From NCBI RefSeq assembly GCF_019710585.1, contig NZ_JAIFZQ010000004.1, positions 186,001-250,000 of the forward strand: DNA of 64,000 bases. The letters run 5' to 3'. Below are positions 57,001 to 64,000 of this stretch, piece by piece; within the stretch, counting starts at the first letter, position 1; each line of letters opens with the position of its first letter. The stretch is from Arthrobacter sp. MAHUQ-56. GTDB taxonomy: Bacteria > Actinomycetota > Actinomycetes > Actinomycetales > Micrococcaceae. The translations under genes and the position numbers were made by a program. The notes beneath the pieces were generated by a model. It searched no databases. It saw only the letters and a program-made list of their open reading frames with translations, and had not been told where the DNA came from.

Positions 57001-58829
57001 TCGCCCAGGAGCTCCGATGCCTCAAGCCACTCCAGTTCCAGGGCGTCCTTTTCGTCGGCAAGGTCCTTGAGCTGGCTGTTCTGCTGGGCGAGGGCGTCGA
57101 AGTCGTTCTTCTCCGTGCTCTTGACCATGTCGTCGTGGAGTTTCTTCTCCTGCTGGTCAAGCTTCTTGAGCTGCCGCTCGATCCGGTTGAGGGCCTTGCG
57201 GGCCTCCCGCTTTTCGGCTTCGGAGGGGCCGGAGGCGGTAGCCGTGGAGGCCGCACCGGATCCTCCCGCGGTGACGGGGCTGCCGCCGCCGGCCACGGTG
57301 GAGCCGGCCAGCGCCGCTTCACGCAGCTCGAGGTACTGGTCCACGCCGCCAGGCAGGCCGCGGAGCTTCCCGTCGCCCAGCAGTGCCATCTGGTGGTCCG
57401 TGACGCGTTCAAGCAGGTAACGGTCGTGGCTGACCACCACCAGGGTGCCCGGCCAGCCGTCCAGGACATCCTCCACGGCGGCGAGAGTGTCGGTGTCGAG
57501 GTCGTTGGTGGGCTCGTCGAGCATCAGCACGTTCGGCTCCCCCACGAGCAGCCGCAGCAGCTGCAGGCGCCGCCGCTCCCCGCCGGACAGGTCCTTCACC
57601 GGCGTCCACTGCTTCTGGTTGGTGAAGCCGAGCTGTTCCACCAGCTGTCCTGCCGTGAATTCCCTGCCACCGACGTTGAAGGAACGCTTTTCGCGCTCGA
57701 TGACCTCGATGACGCGCAGGTCGGCGACGTCGTCGAGCTCCTTGACTTCCTGGGTGAGGACTGCGGTGACCACGGTCTTTCCCCGCTTGAGCTTTCCGGC
57801 GTCCGGCGTAATCTCGCCGTTCAGGAGCTTCAGGAGGGTGGTCTTGCCGGCGCCGTTGACACCCACGAGCCCCAGCCGCTCCCCCGGGGCCAGCCGGAGG
57901 GTGATGTTGTCGAACAGTTTCCTGCCCCCGTCGCCATCCCGGAAATTCAAGGAGACGTGTTCCAGGTCAAGGACGTCCTTGCCCAGCCGGGCGGTGGCCA
58001 TCTTGCTCAGCGCCGTGGAATCCCTGGGCTCCGGGACGTCGGCGATGAGGGCGTTGGCCGCCTCGATCCGGAATTTCGGCTTGGAGGTCCGTGCCGGGGC
58101 GCCGCGGCGAAGCCACGCAAGCTCCTTCTTGACCAGCTGCTGGCGCTTGCCCTCCACCACCGCGGCCATCCGGTCACGCTCGGCGCGGGCCAGCACATAG
58201 GCGGCGTACCCGCCCTCGAACGGGTCCACGATTCCGTCGTGCACTTCCCAGGTCTTGGTGCAGACCTCATCCAGGAACCAGCGGTCGTGGGTGACCACCA
58301 GGAAGGCGCCCTGGTTGGCCCGCCATCGTGTCTTCAGGTGCCGGGCCAGCCAGGCAACGCCCTCGACGTCGAGGTGGTTGGTGGGCTCATCCAGCATGAT
58401 GACGTCGTGGTCCTCAATGAGCAGCTTGGCCAGCGCCACCCGGCGCTTCTGGCCGCCGGAGAGGGCGTGGACGTTGGCGTGCCAGTCGACGTCGGACACC
58501 AGGCCGCCCATGATTTCACGGATGCGGGGATTTCGGGCCCACTCGTAGTCCGCCTGGTCACCGACGATGGCCGCGCCGACTGTCAGGTCGCCGTCGAGCA
58601 CGTCGCTTTGGTCCAGGTACCCGATATTAACGTCGCCACGCTTGGTAACGCGGCCGGAATCCGGGGTGGAGCGGAGGGCGAGCAGCCTCATCAGGGTGGA
58701 CTTGCCGTCGCCGTTGCGGCCCACCATGCCGATCCGGTCGCCCTCCTCGAGCCCCAGGGTGACGCCGTCCAGGACGGTGCGGGTTGCGTAGGAGACCGTG
58801 AGGTTTTCGCCGCCAAGAAGGTGTGCCAA
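56997..58829 (-). CDS. uup: ABC-F family ATPase (Uup-like)
   Basis: A 610-aa soluble protein with two ABC domains and no TM. Walker A: GRNGDGKST (an unusual Asp) and GVNGAGKTT. Signatures: LSGGQKRR and LSGGERRR. Walker B: IMLDEPTNHLD and LMLDEPTNDLD. The C-terminal coiled coil (about 535-605) is the Uup type. ABC-F proteins act on the ribosome. The start is TTG 58829; it is the last gene of the tatD-rpfB-rsmA-ispE-uup cluster. Confidence 0.88.
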   Translation of the reverse strand: MAHLLGGENLTVSYATRTVLDGVTLGLEEGDRIGMVGRNGDGKSTLMRLLALRSTPDSGRVTKRGDVNIGYLDQSDVLDGDLTVGAAIVGDQADYEWARNPRIREIMGGLVSDVDWHANVHALSGGQKRRVALAKLLIEDHDVIMLDEPTNHLDVEGVAWLARHLKTRWRANQGAFLVVTHDRWFLDEVCTKTWEVHDGIVDPFEGGYAAYVLARAERDRMAAVVEGKRQQLVKKELAWLRRGAPARTSKPKFRIEAANALIADVPEPRDSTALSKMATARLGKDVLDLEHVSLNFRDGDGGRKLFDNITLRLAPGERLGLVGVNGAGKTTLLKLLNGEITPDAGKLKRGKTVVTAVLTQEVKELDDVADLRVIEVIEREKRSFNVGGREFTAGQLVEQLGFTNQKQWTPVKDLSGGERRRLQLLRLLVGEPNVLMLDEPTNDLDTDTLAAVEDVLDGWPGTLVVVSHDRYLLERVTDHQMALLGDGKLRGLPGGVDQYLELREAALAGSTVAGGGSPVTAGGSGAASTATASGPSEAEKREARKALNRIERQLKKLDQQEKKLHDDMVKSTEKNDFDALAQQNSQLKDLADEKDALELEWLEASELLGD

Positions 58830-58862
58830 AGGGAACTGCTTTCTGCTGCCGGGCTGGAGGAA

Positions 58863-59840
58863 CTAAAGGAGGGTGTCGGAGATGATGCGCGCGCCGGGGA
58901 CCGGGCCATGGACGGGAAGGGCAGTCAGGCCGTGGTGCCGCAGGTCCTCGGCCAGCGCCTCGGCCGCGGCGGAGCCGTCCGCCAGCAGGGCCACGGTGGG
59001 GCCGGAACCGGAAACGATGCCCGCCACGGCGCCGTGGGACTCCCCGATCCCCAGCGTATCCCGCAGCGCCGGGGACAGTTCGATGGAGGCACGCTGAAGG
59101 TCGTTGACCAGGACGCGGCTCAGGGATGCAGCATCGCCGCTGCGGAGGGCGGTCAGGATCCGGGGGTCCACACCCGTGGGTTCCCCGGCAACGATCCCTT
59201 CGGCCCCGCGCAGCCGGTCCAGGGTCCGGTAAACCTCAGGTGTGGACAGGCCGTAGTCCGCCACCACCAGCACCCAGTGGGTCTGTGCCTTGGCCAGGGC
59301 CGGGGACAGCTCGTCCCCGACGCCGAGGCCGACGGCGGTGCCGCCCAGCAGGGAGAAGGGCACGTCGGCGCCCAGTTCCGCGGCCAGGTGCGCGAGTTCC
59401 TCCCGGGACAGTCCGCTGTTCCACAGGGCGTCGCAGGCCAGGAGCGTGGCTGCGGCGTCCGCGGACCCCCCACCCATCCCGCCGGCCACGGGGACCCGCT
59501 TGGTGATTTCCAGATGCACGCCTGTGGCATGCTCGGAGACGTCGGCCATGATGGCGGCTGCCTTGTAGGCCAGGTTGCTGCTGTCCAGGGGGATGTCGGC
59601 GGCGTCGAGGTCCAGCGTGCTCGCAGGGCTGAGGCTGATGGTGATCCCGGGGGCGGCGGTACTGGTGGCGGCGACCTCTTCGTAAAGGGATACGGCGAGG
59701 TACACGCTGGCCACCGAATGGTAGCCGTCCGGCCGGAGCGGGCCCACGGCGAGCGACACGTTGACCTTGCCGGGAGCTTTGACCCGGACGGTCCTGGCGG
59801 CGAAGCGCCCTGTGCCCGCCCTTTCAAGTCCCGCGCTCAC
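58863..59840 (-). CDS. ispE: 4-diphosphocytidyl-2-C-methyl-D-erythritol kinase
   Basis: A 325-aa GHMP kinase of the MEP isoprenoid path. [22 protein letters not shown] is the N-terminal substrate region (by position ~18-39). The ATP loop is [17 protein letters not shown], and GSGPTVALL is motif III. GTG 59840 overlaps the rsmA stop (GTGA). The longer upstream frame lies in rsmA. Confidence 0.93.
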   Translation of the reverse strand: MSAGLERAGTGRFAARTVRVKAPGKVNVSLAVGPLRPDGYHSVASVYLAVSLYEEVAATSTAAPGITISLSPASTLDLDAADIPLDSSNLAYKAAAIMADVSEHATGVHLEITKRVPVAGGMGGGSADAAATLLACDALWNSGLSREELAHLAAELGADVPFSLLGGTAVGLGVGDELSPALAKAQTHWVLVVADYGLSTPEVYRTLDRLRGAEGIVAGEPTGVDPRILTALRSGDAASLSRVLVNDLQRASIELSPALRDTLGIGESHGAVAGIVSGSGPTVALLADGSAAAEALAEDLRHHGLTALPVHGPVPGARIISDTLL

Positions 59841-60709
59841 GGGCGGTTTTCCTTGGCTTCCGCGATCCTTGCGAACGCCGCGATGTCGATGACCTCGCCA
59901 CGGGCTGTCGGGTCGACGCCGGCAGCGAGCAGGCAGCGTTCGGCCTCCGGTGCTCCTCCCGCCCATCCGGCAAGGGCAGCCCGGAGCGTCTTGCGGCGCT
60001 GGGCAAAGGCGGCGTCCACCACGGCGAACACCTGTTCGCGGGTTGCCTTGGTTGCCGGCGGCTCACGCCGGGTAAAGGCCACGAGCCCGGAGTGGATCTT
60101 CGGCGCTGGCCAGAAGACGTTCATTCCGATGACGCCGGCCTTGCGCATCTGGCTGTACCAGGCGGCTTTGACGGACGGAACGCCGTAGGTTTTGGAACCG
60201 GGGCCTGCTGCCAGCCGGTCCGCCACTTCGTCCTGCACCATGACCAGCCCGTGCTGCAGGCTGGGAAAATGCTGCAGGAGATGCAGCACCACGGGCACCG
60301 CCACGTTGTACGGCAGGTTTGCCACCAGCGCGGTGGGCTCCACGGGCAGTTCCGTGACTTTCATGGCGTCGGCGTTGACCAGGTGGAAGGATCCTGCCGC
60401 GGCCGGGCGCCATTCCTTTACGGTTTCCGGGAGCTTTGCCGCCAGCACGGGATCGATTTCGACGGCGACCACGGCGGCCGCCGCATCGAGCAGCCCCAGC
60501 GTCAGGGAGCCCAGGCCGGGGCCGACTTCGAGGACGGTTTCGTCCGGCCGAACGCCGGCGGCGGCGACGATCCTGCGGATGGTGTTGCCGTCGATAACGA
60601 AGTTCTGGCCCAGCGTCTTGGTGGGCCTGACCCCGATCTCCTCTGCCAGCCGGCGTATGTCGGATGCACCGAACAGCGGTGCGGGCGTAGCGGGGATGGG
60701 TTCAGTCAC
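59837..60709 (-). CDS. rsmA: 16S rRNA (adenine(1518)/(1519)-N6)-dimethyltransferase
   Basis: A 290-aa KsgA/Rsm[33 protein letters not shown] (SAM site), [17 protein letters not shown] (NLPY catalytic motif) are present. TAGGAT lies 6 nt before the GTG, and a 16-bp hairpin separates it from rpfB, so it likely has its own leaderless promoter. It is coupled to ispE. Confidence 0.94.
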   Translation of the reverse strand: MTEPIPATPAPLFGASDIRRLAEEIGVRPTKTLGQNFVIDGNTIRRIVAAAGVRPDETVLEVGPGLGSLTLGLLDAAAAVVAVEIDPVLAAKLPETVKEWRPAAAGSFHLVNADAMKVTELPVEPTALVANLPYNVAVPVVLHLLQHFPSLQHGLVMVQDEVADRLAAGPGSKTYGVPSVKAAWYSQMRKAGVIGMNVFWPAPKIHSGLVAFTRREPPATKATREQVFAVVDAAFAQRRKTLRAALAGWAGGAPEAERCLLAAGVDPTARGEVIDIAAFARIAEAKENRP

Positions 60710-60715
60710 CTAGGT

Positions 60716-60721
60716 ATCCTA
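60716..60721 (-). promoter_or_regulatory. -10 box of rsmA (leaderless)
   Basis: TAGGAT on the minus strand, 6 nt before the GTG at 60709. Confidence 0.5.
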
Positions 60722-60754
60722 TCCCGCGCCGCCTCCCTGCCCGCCCGCTTAACG

Positions 60755-60793
60755 GCAGTGGCCGGGCCCGATAATCACGGGCCCGGCCACTGC
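60755..60793. terminator. Hairpin between rpfB and rsmA, 16-bp perfect stem
   Basis: GCAGTGGCCGGGCCCG (60755-60770) / its complement (60778-60793), 7-nt loop. It lies 24 bp after the rpfB stop. No T-run, so it may terminate or attenuate. Confidence 0.7.
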
Positions 60794-60817
60794 TGCTAAG
60801 GGTTTTGCGCTAAGGAA

Positions 60818-61978
60818 TCAGCGGCTTGCTGCCCAGCCGCAGCCCCACGGCTGCAGGCCGCGCTGGGCGTACACCCGGTTGGCGATGTCGATCTGCTGGG
60901 CCTTGGTGGCAAGGCTGGCGTTCGGAGCGTAGGCACCGCCGCCGGATCCGATCCAGGTGCGGATATCGAACTGGAGGCCGCCGTAGTACCCGTTGCCGGT
61001 GTTGATGCTCCAGTTGCCGCCGGACTCACACTGGGCAATCTTGTCCCACATGGCTTCGTTCATCATTGCCGGTGCTGCGGCCCCGGTGTTGGCCCCTGCC
61101 GGGGCAGCTTCCACGGCCGGCTTGGCCTTGGTGCCCACAGTGACCTTTTCGGTAACAGGCTGGACGGCGACGTTCTCGGAGACCAGGGAGCGGGAGGCTT
61201 CACGTCCGTCCACCAGCACCAGCTTGAAGGTGCGCTCGATCTTGCCTGCGGCACCTGCCTGCGTTACTTCCTTCTCTCCCTTGAGCATGTCCGCGCTTTC
61301 GGCGGTCACCGTCTGGAAGGGCACCTCCTCGGTGCTGACGGCGGTCTGGCTGGTATCGACCCGCGAAACCTTGATGACCATGTCGTTCACGACGTTGGCA
61401 TTGGCCGGCTGGGACGTGCGGTCGTTCGCGCCGAGGGTTATGCCGGCCTCTTCGAGGACCTTGCCCACGGTGGCTGCCGTGGTGGTGGCGGTGTTTGCCT
61501 TGCCGTCAGCCACGATGCTGACGGACTTGGGGGTGGAGATGGCGACGTAGGAGCCCGCCAGCGACAGCTGCGCGTCCTTCGGAGCGGAAACCGATGACGC
61601 ACTGGCGACACCGAGCTCGGTGACGAGGTCTTCAACATCCTGGGCGGTGGTGTTGACCGTCTTCTCGGCCCCGTCCAGGCTCACCTTGACCTCTTTGGCC
61701 TGGTTGATGTTGATCACGGTCCCGTTGTGGACGGTTGCGTCGAGCGAGGGCGAGACCCGGTCGCTGGGCTTCAGGTCCAGGTTGGCGCTCTTGACCACCT
61801 GACCCACCGTCCCGCCGAACGACTGGACGGATGAGACCTTGCCGTCGACGTTCAGCGTGATGGTTTTGTTATTGCCGACGAAGGCTACGAGGCCTGCCAC
61901 CAGGCCGCAAAGCACCAGCAGCTGGGCGCCAACCTTGATGAAGCTGAACTTGCCGTCCGTTGTGAAGAACTTGATCAC
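60818..61978 (-). CDS. rpfB: Resuscitation-promoting factor RpfB-like, secreted
   Basis: A 386-aa cell-wall hydrolase. One N-terminal TM/signal anchor (about 12-32), three DUF348 repeats (about 38-210), a G5 domain (about 215-290), an Ala/Pro linker, then the Rpf lysozyme-like domain with the catalytic Glu in CESGGNW and GGLQFDIRTW. It cleaves peptidoglycan and promotes exit from dormancy. GTG 61978 is chosen; ATG 62002 is an alternative. The order rpfB-rsmA-ispE is conserved in actinobacteria. Confidence 0.9.
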   Translation of the reverse strand: MIKFFTTDGKFSFIKVGAQLLVLCGLVAGLVAFVGNNKTITLNVDGKVSSVQSFGGTVGQVVKSANLDLKPSDRVSPSLDATVHNGTVININQAKEVKVSLDGAEKTVNTTAQDVEDLVTELGVASASSVSAPKDAQLSLAGSYVAISTPKSVSIVADGKANTATTTAATVGKVLEEAGITLGANDRTSQPANANVVNDMVIKVSRVDTSQTAVSTEEVPFQTVTAESADMLKGEKEVTQAGAAGKIERTFKLVLVDGREASRSLVSENVAVQPVTEKVTVGTKAKPAVEAAPAGANTGAAAPAMMNEAMWDKIAQCESGGNWSINTGNGYYGGLQFDIRTWIGSGGGAYAPNASLATKAQQIDIANRVYAQRGLQPWGCGWAASR

Positions 61979-62261
61979 GATTGCCCGTAACTCTAGGTCC
62001 ATCCGGGCACGGGGATCATGCGCAGTAAAATGCCCGGCACCGTCGCCAAAAAGGGACAGTCCGGGCACCAATGCGCCGCCACACTTTCGGCAGCCGGGAC
62101 ACGGGATTTCCCCGTCAGAATCGGCTGCGAAATAAAGTGAAAATATCCGATGGCCTTCCCCGACCCCGGCTAATAGATCTCCACTGTAACCGTAGCGTTA
62201 TAAAGGGGCCAACATTTTTGCATACCAGGTATTCTCCGGCGTTACCGGAACGGTATCCCGC
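61979..62261. other. rpfB upstream region, 283 bp non-coding
   Basis: Long leader with an AT-rich part (about 62125-62225). On the minus strand TATAAC is a -10 candidate near 62197. A TACCG-GAA-CGGTA inverted repeat is at 62243-62255. CAGCCG...CGGCTG pairing at 62091-62128 could form a leader hairpin. No named riboswitch recognised. Confidence 0.4.
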
Positions 62262-63164
62262 TCAGGCCCATGAACCGTATGCCCGCACGGTATTTTCGCT
62301 GATTCCGGCACAGAGACCGGCCAGGTCAGATCCTGTCAATTCCGCCATGGTCCGCACCGTGTAGGGAACCATGTAGCTGGCGTTGGGCTTGCCGCGATGC
62401 GGGTGCGGGGTCAGGAACGGGGCATCGGTTTCCACCAGGAGAAGCCGGGGGTCCGCAACCGCCAGGGCGGAGCGGAGGTTCGCGGCATTCCTGAAGGTCA
62501 GGGTGCCGGCGAACGACATCCACCAGCCTGCCTCATTGCAGGTCCTGGCCAGTTCCTCGTCGCCGGAGAAGCAATGGAACACCACCCGCTCGGGGGCGCC
62601 CTCTTCGCGGAGCACCCGCACCACGTCGCCGTGCGCATCCCGGTCGTGGATCTGGAGGGTGAGGTCCAGGCGCTTGGCGATGTCGATGTGCCGGCGAAAG
62701 GAGTACTCCTGGTGGGCCAGGCCTTCGCCTTCCGTGCGGAAGTAGTCGAGCCCGGTCTCGCCGATGGCACGGATACGTGGGTGGGCGGCGAGGCGTTCAA
62801 TCTCCTCAAGCGCCGCCTCAAGGTGGCCGCGGGCGGCGTAGTGGGGAGCGTCGTTCGGGTGCAGCGCCACCGCCCCCAGGAGCCGGGGGTCCCGGTCCAC
62901 TGCTTCCACGGTGAAGCGCGACGATTCCAGGTCGCAGCCCACCTGGACGGCGCCCTGGACGCCCACGGCCGCGGCGGCATCGAGGGCAGCCTTGATGCCT
63001 ACAGGCGCCTTGCCGTCGGGGAAGTCCAAATGGGTGTGGTTGTCCATGACGGGGACCGGAAGCGGCTCCGGGGCAGGAGGAAATTCCTTCCGGGGACGGC
63101 CTTCCAGTCCGGAAGCTTCGTCGGCGGGCGCCTGGTACGCGGCGGGAATCAGCGTATTGCACAT
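62262..63164 (-). CDS. tatD: TatD-family metal-dependent hydrolase
   Basis: A 300-aa TIM-barrel deoxyribonuclease/hydrolase. DNHTHLDF supplies the HxH metal ligands. GETGLDYFR, QIHDRDAH, HCFSGDEE and ETDAPFLTPHPHRGKPN follow. A Pro-rich N-terminal extension of ~38 residues precedes the core. TAGGCT lies exactly 6 nt before the ATG (leaderless). It is upstream of rpfB. Confidence 0.92.
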   Translation of the reverse strand: MCNTLIPAAYQAPADEASGLEGRPRKEFPPAPEPLPVPVMDNHTHLDFPDGKAPVGIKAALDAAAAVGVQGAVQVGCDLESSRFTVEAVDRDPRLLGAVALHPNDAPHYAARGHLEAALEEIERLAAHPRIRAIGETGLDYFRTEGEGLAHQEYSFRRHIDIAKRLDLTLQIHDRDAHGDVVRVLREEGAPERVVFHCFSGDEELARTCNEAGWWMSFAGTLTFRNAANLRSALAVADPRLLLVETDAPFLTPHPHRGKPNASYMVPYTVRTMAELTGSDLAGLCAGISENTVRAYGSWA

Positions 63165-63170
63165 CCAAAC

Positions 63171-63176
63171 AGCCTA
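63171..63176 (-). promoter_or_regulatory. -10 box of tatD (leaderless)
   Basis: TAGGCT on the minus strand, 6 nt before the ATG at 63164. Confidence 0.5.
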
Positions 63177-63326
63177 ACCGGCGGCAGATGCCCCCTAATC
63201 GCCGGAACATTCTGTCTGCCGCGGCAGTTGTCTTAGTAGTCTGGTACGAACACATGCGAACGCCCACCGACGGGCGCAGGCAGGCTTGCTGTCCCGTCCA
63301 GGTGAAACCGGGCTGAAAGGTTGCCG

Positions 63327-64000
63327 ATGGAACCCCACCGACGCACTGCCGACAATGTGAGCGCTCCGAACCTTAACCTGGCCGGCGTCGCAGATTCCGT
63401 GAGCCGCTTGAACGCGCACCGGCCTGACCCCATGGACGTGGAGGCGTTCCACGCCGCCAGCGAGCGCATCCTTTCCACCGTAAACACCGTGATTGACGGC
63501 AAATCCGACGCCGCCAGGCTGGCGCTCACCGTCCTGCTCGCCCAGGGGCACCTGCTGCTGGAGGATGTGCCAGGCGTGGGCAAGACCCTGCTGGCGAAGA
63601 CCCTCGCGCGCACCATCGACTGCACGGTCAACCGCATCCAGTTCACACCGGACCTGCTGCCGTCCGACGTGACCGGCGTATCCATCTACAACCAGTCCTC
63701 CCGGCTGTTCGAATTCCGACCCGGTGCCGTATTTGCGAACATCGTCATCGGCGACGAGATCAACCGGGCCTCCGCCAAGACGCAGTCCGCCCTGCTCGAA
63801 TGCATGGAGGAGCACCAGGTCACGGTGGACGGCACCTCCTACCGGCTCGATGAGCCATTCATGGTGGTGGCTACCCAGAACCCCATCGAGATGGAAGGGA
63901 CCTACCCGTTGCCGGAGGCCCAGCGCGACCGCTTCATGGCCCGGATCTCGATGGGCTACCCGGACAAGGACGCCGAAATCGAGATGCTGGAGACCCACCA
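63327..64000 (+). CDS. MoxR-family AAA+ ATPase, N-terminal part (partial)
   Basis: 224 codons are visible before the window ends. An unusual polar N-terminal extension of about 45 residues precedes the AAA core: [16 protein letters not shown] (Walker A), [22 protein letters not shown] (Walker B and sensor region, by position ~139-160), [21 protein letters not shown]. MoxR ATPases act as chaperones for von Willebrand A and DUF58 proteins, usually encoded just downstream. GAAAGG lies 6 nt before the ATG. Confidence 0.9.
   Translation, partial: MEPHRRTADNVSAPNLNLAGVADSVSRLNAHRPDPMDVEAFHAASERILSTVNTVIDGKSDAARLALTVLLAQGHLLLEDVPGVGKTLLAKTLARTIDCTVNRIQFTPDLLPSDVTGVSIYNQSSRLFEFRPGAVFANIVIGDEINRASAKTQSALLECMEEHQVTVDGTSYRLDEPFMVVATQNPIEMEGTYPLPEAQRDRFMARISMGYPDKDAEIEMLETH

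Noticed and set aside
56883..60188. Open frame of 1101 codons on the plus strand
   Set aside because: It lies antisense to uup, ispE and rsmA, whose motifs are unmistakable; its composition (G/V/Q/H-rich, no domains) is that of a mirror frame in high-GC DNA.
1..64000. Search for CRISPR arrays, insertion sequences, integrases, prophage, rRNA and replication origin
   Set aside because: No direct-repeat/spacer pattern, transposase, integrase, phage gene, rRNA or DnaA-box cluster was seen.

Overview
The window is high-GC actinobacterial chromosome, most likely Arthrobacter or Pseudarthrobacter (Micrococcaceae). Evidence: an acyl-CoA carboxylase with an epsilon subunit, SCO4848-type and DUF2505 proteins, the tatD-rpfB-ksgA-ispE-uup and tRNA-Gln-glmU-prs-rplY-pth blocks in actinobacterial order, frequent GTG/TTG starts, and strong G/C third-position bias. 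I see no rRNA, CRISPR array, insertion sequence or prophage. The window is almost fully coding.

Layout. 1-15.9 kb: 5' end of birA, an SDR enzyme, and the acyl-CoA carboxylase genes accD-accE and accA3. These are separated by a DUF885 peptidase, an SLC1-type symporter, a small secreted protein, a TetR/MMPL efflux pair and maf. A SnoaL-like protein, a glutamine amidotransferase and an MHS-family transporter follow. 16.1-21.4 kb: nitrate assimilation operon (NarK-type transporter, molybdopterin nitrate reductase, FAD/BFD electron-transfer subunit). 21.4-24.9 kb: a compact five-gene minus-strand operon encoding an Lgt-like membrane protein, two paralogous small membrane proteins, a cysteine-rich radical SAM protein related to the MJ0619/tetraether-lipid-synthase group, and a two-TM protein. 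This is the most interesting unit in the window. 25-29.2 kb: an LpdA-like flavoprotein, purine nucleoside phosphorylase, and a phosphohexomutase. 29.3-35.9 kb: nitrite reduction and siroheme (nirD divergent from nirB-cobA-hemD, plus a NirB-like FAD protein). 36-46 kb: deoC, small membrane proteins, mfd, an NmrA/DUF2867 protein, sufU and sufS. 46.5-51.9 kb: two large ATP-binding LuxR regulators. 52-64 kb: pth, rplY, prs, glmU, tRNA-Gln, a TetR gene, uup, ispE, rsmA, rpfB, tatD, and the start of a moxR gene.

Regulation visible in the sequence. (i) Four nitrogen promoters (narK operon, nirD, nirB, and the FAD gene at 34986) carry GlnR-type half-sites at exact 11-bp spacing, ending exactly 10 bp before a TAnnnT -10 box. 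(ii) About a dozen genes have a -10-like hexamer exactly 6 nt before an ATG/GTG start and no Shine-Dalgarno sequence, the layout of leaderless mRNA. (iii) accD and accA3 share a 15-bp palindrome, TGTAG-N5-CTACA. (iv) Most convergent gene pairs are separated by long perfect hairpins.
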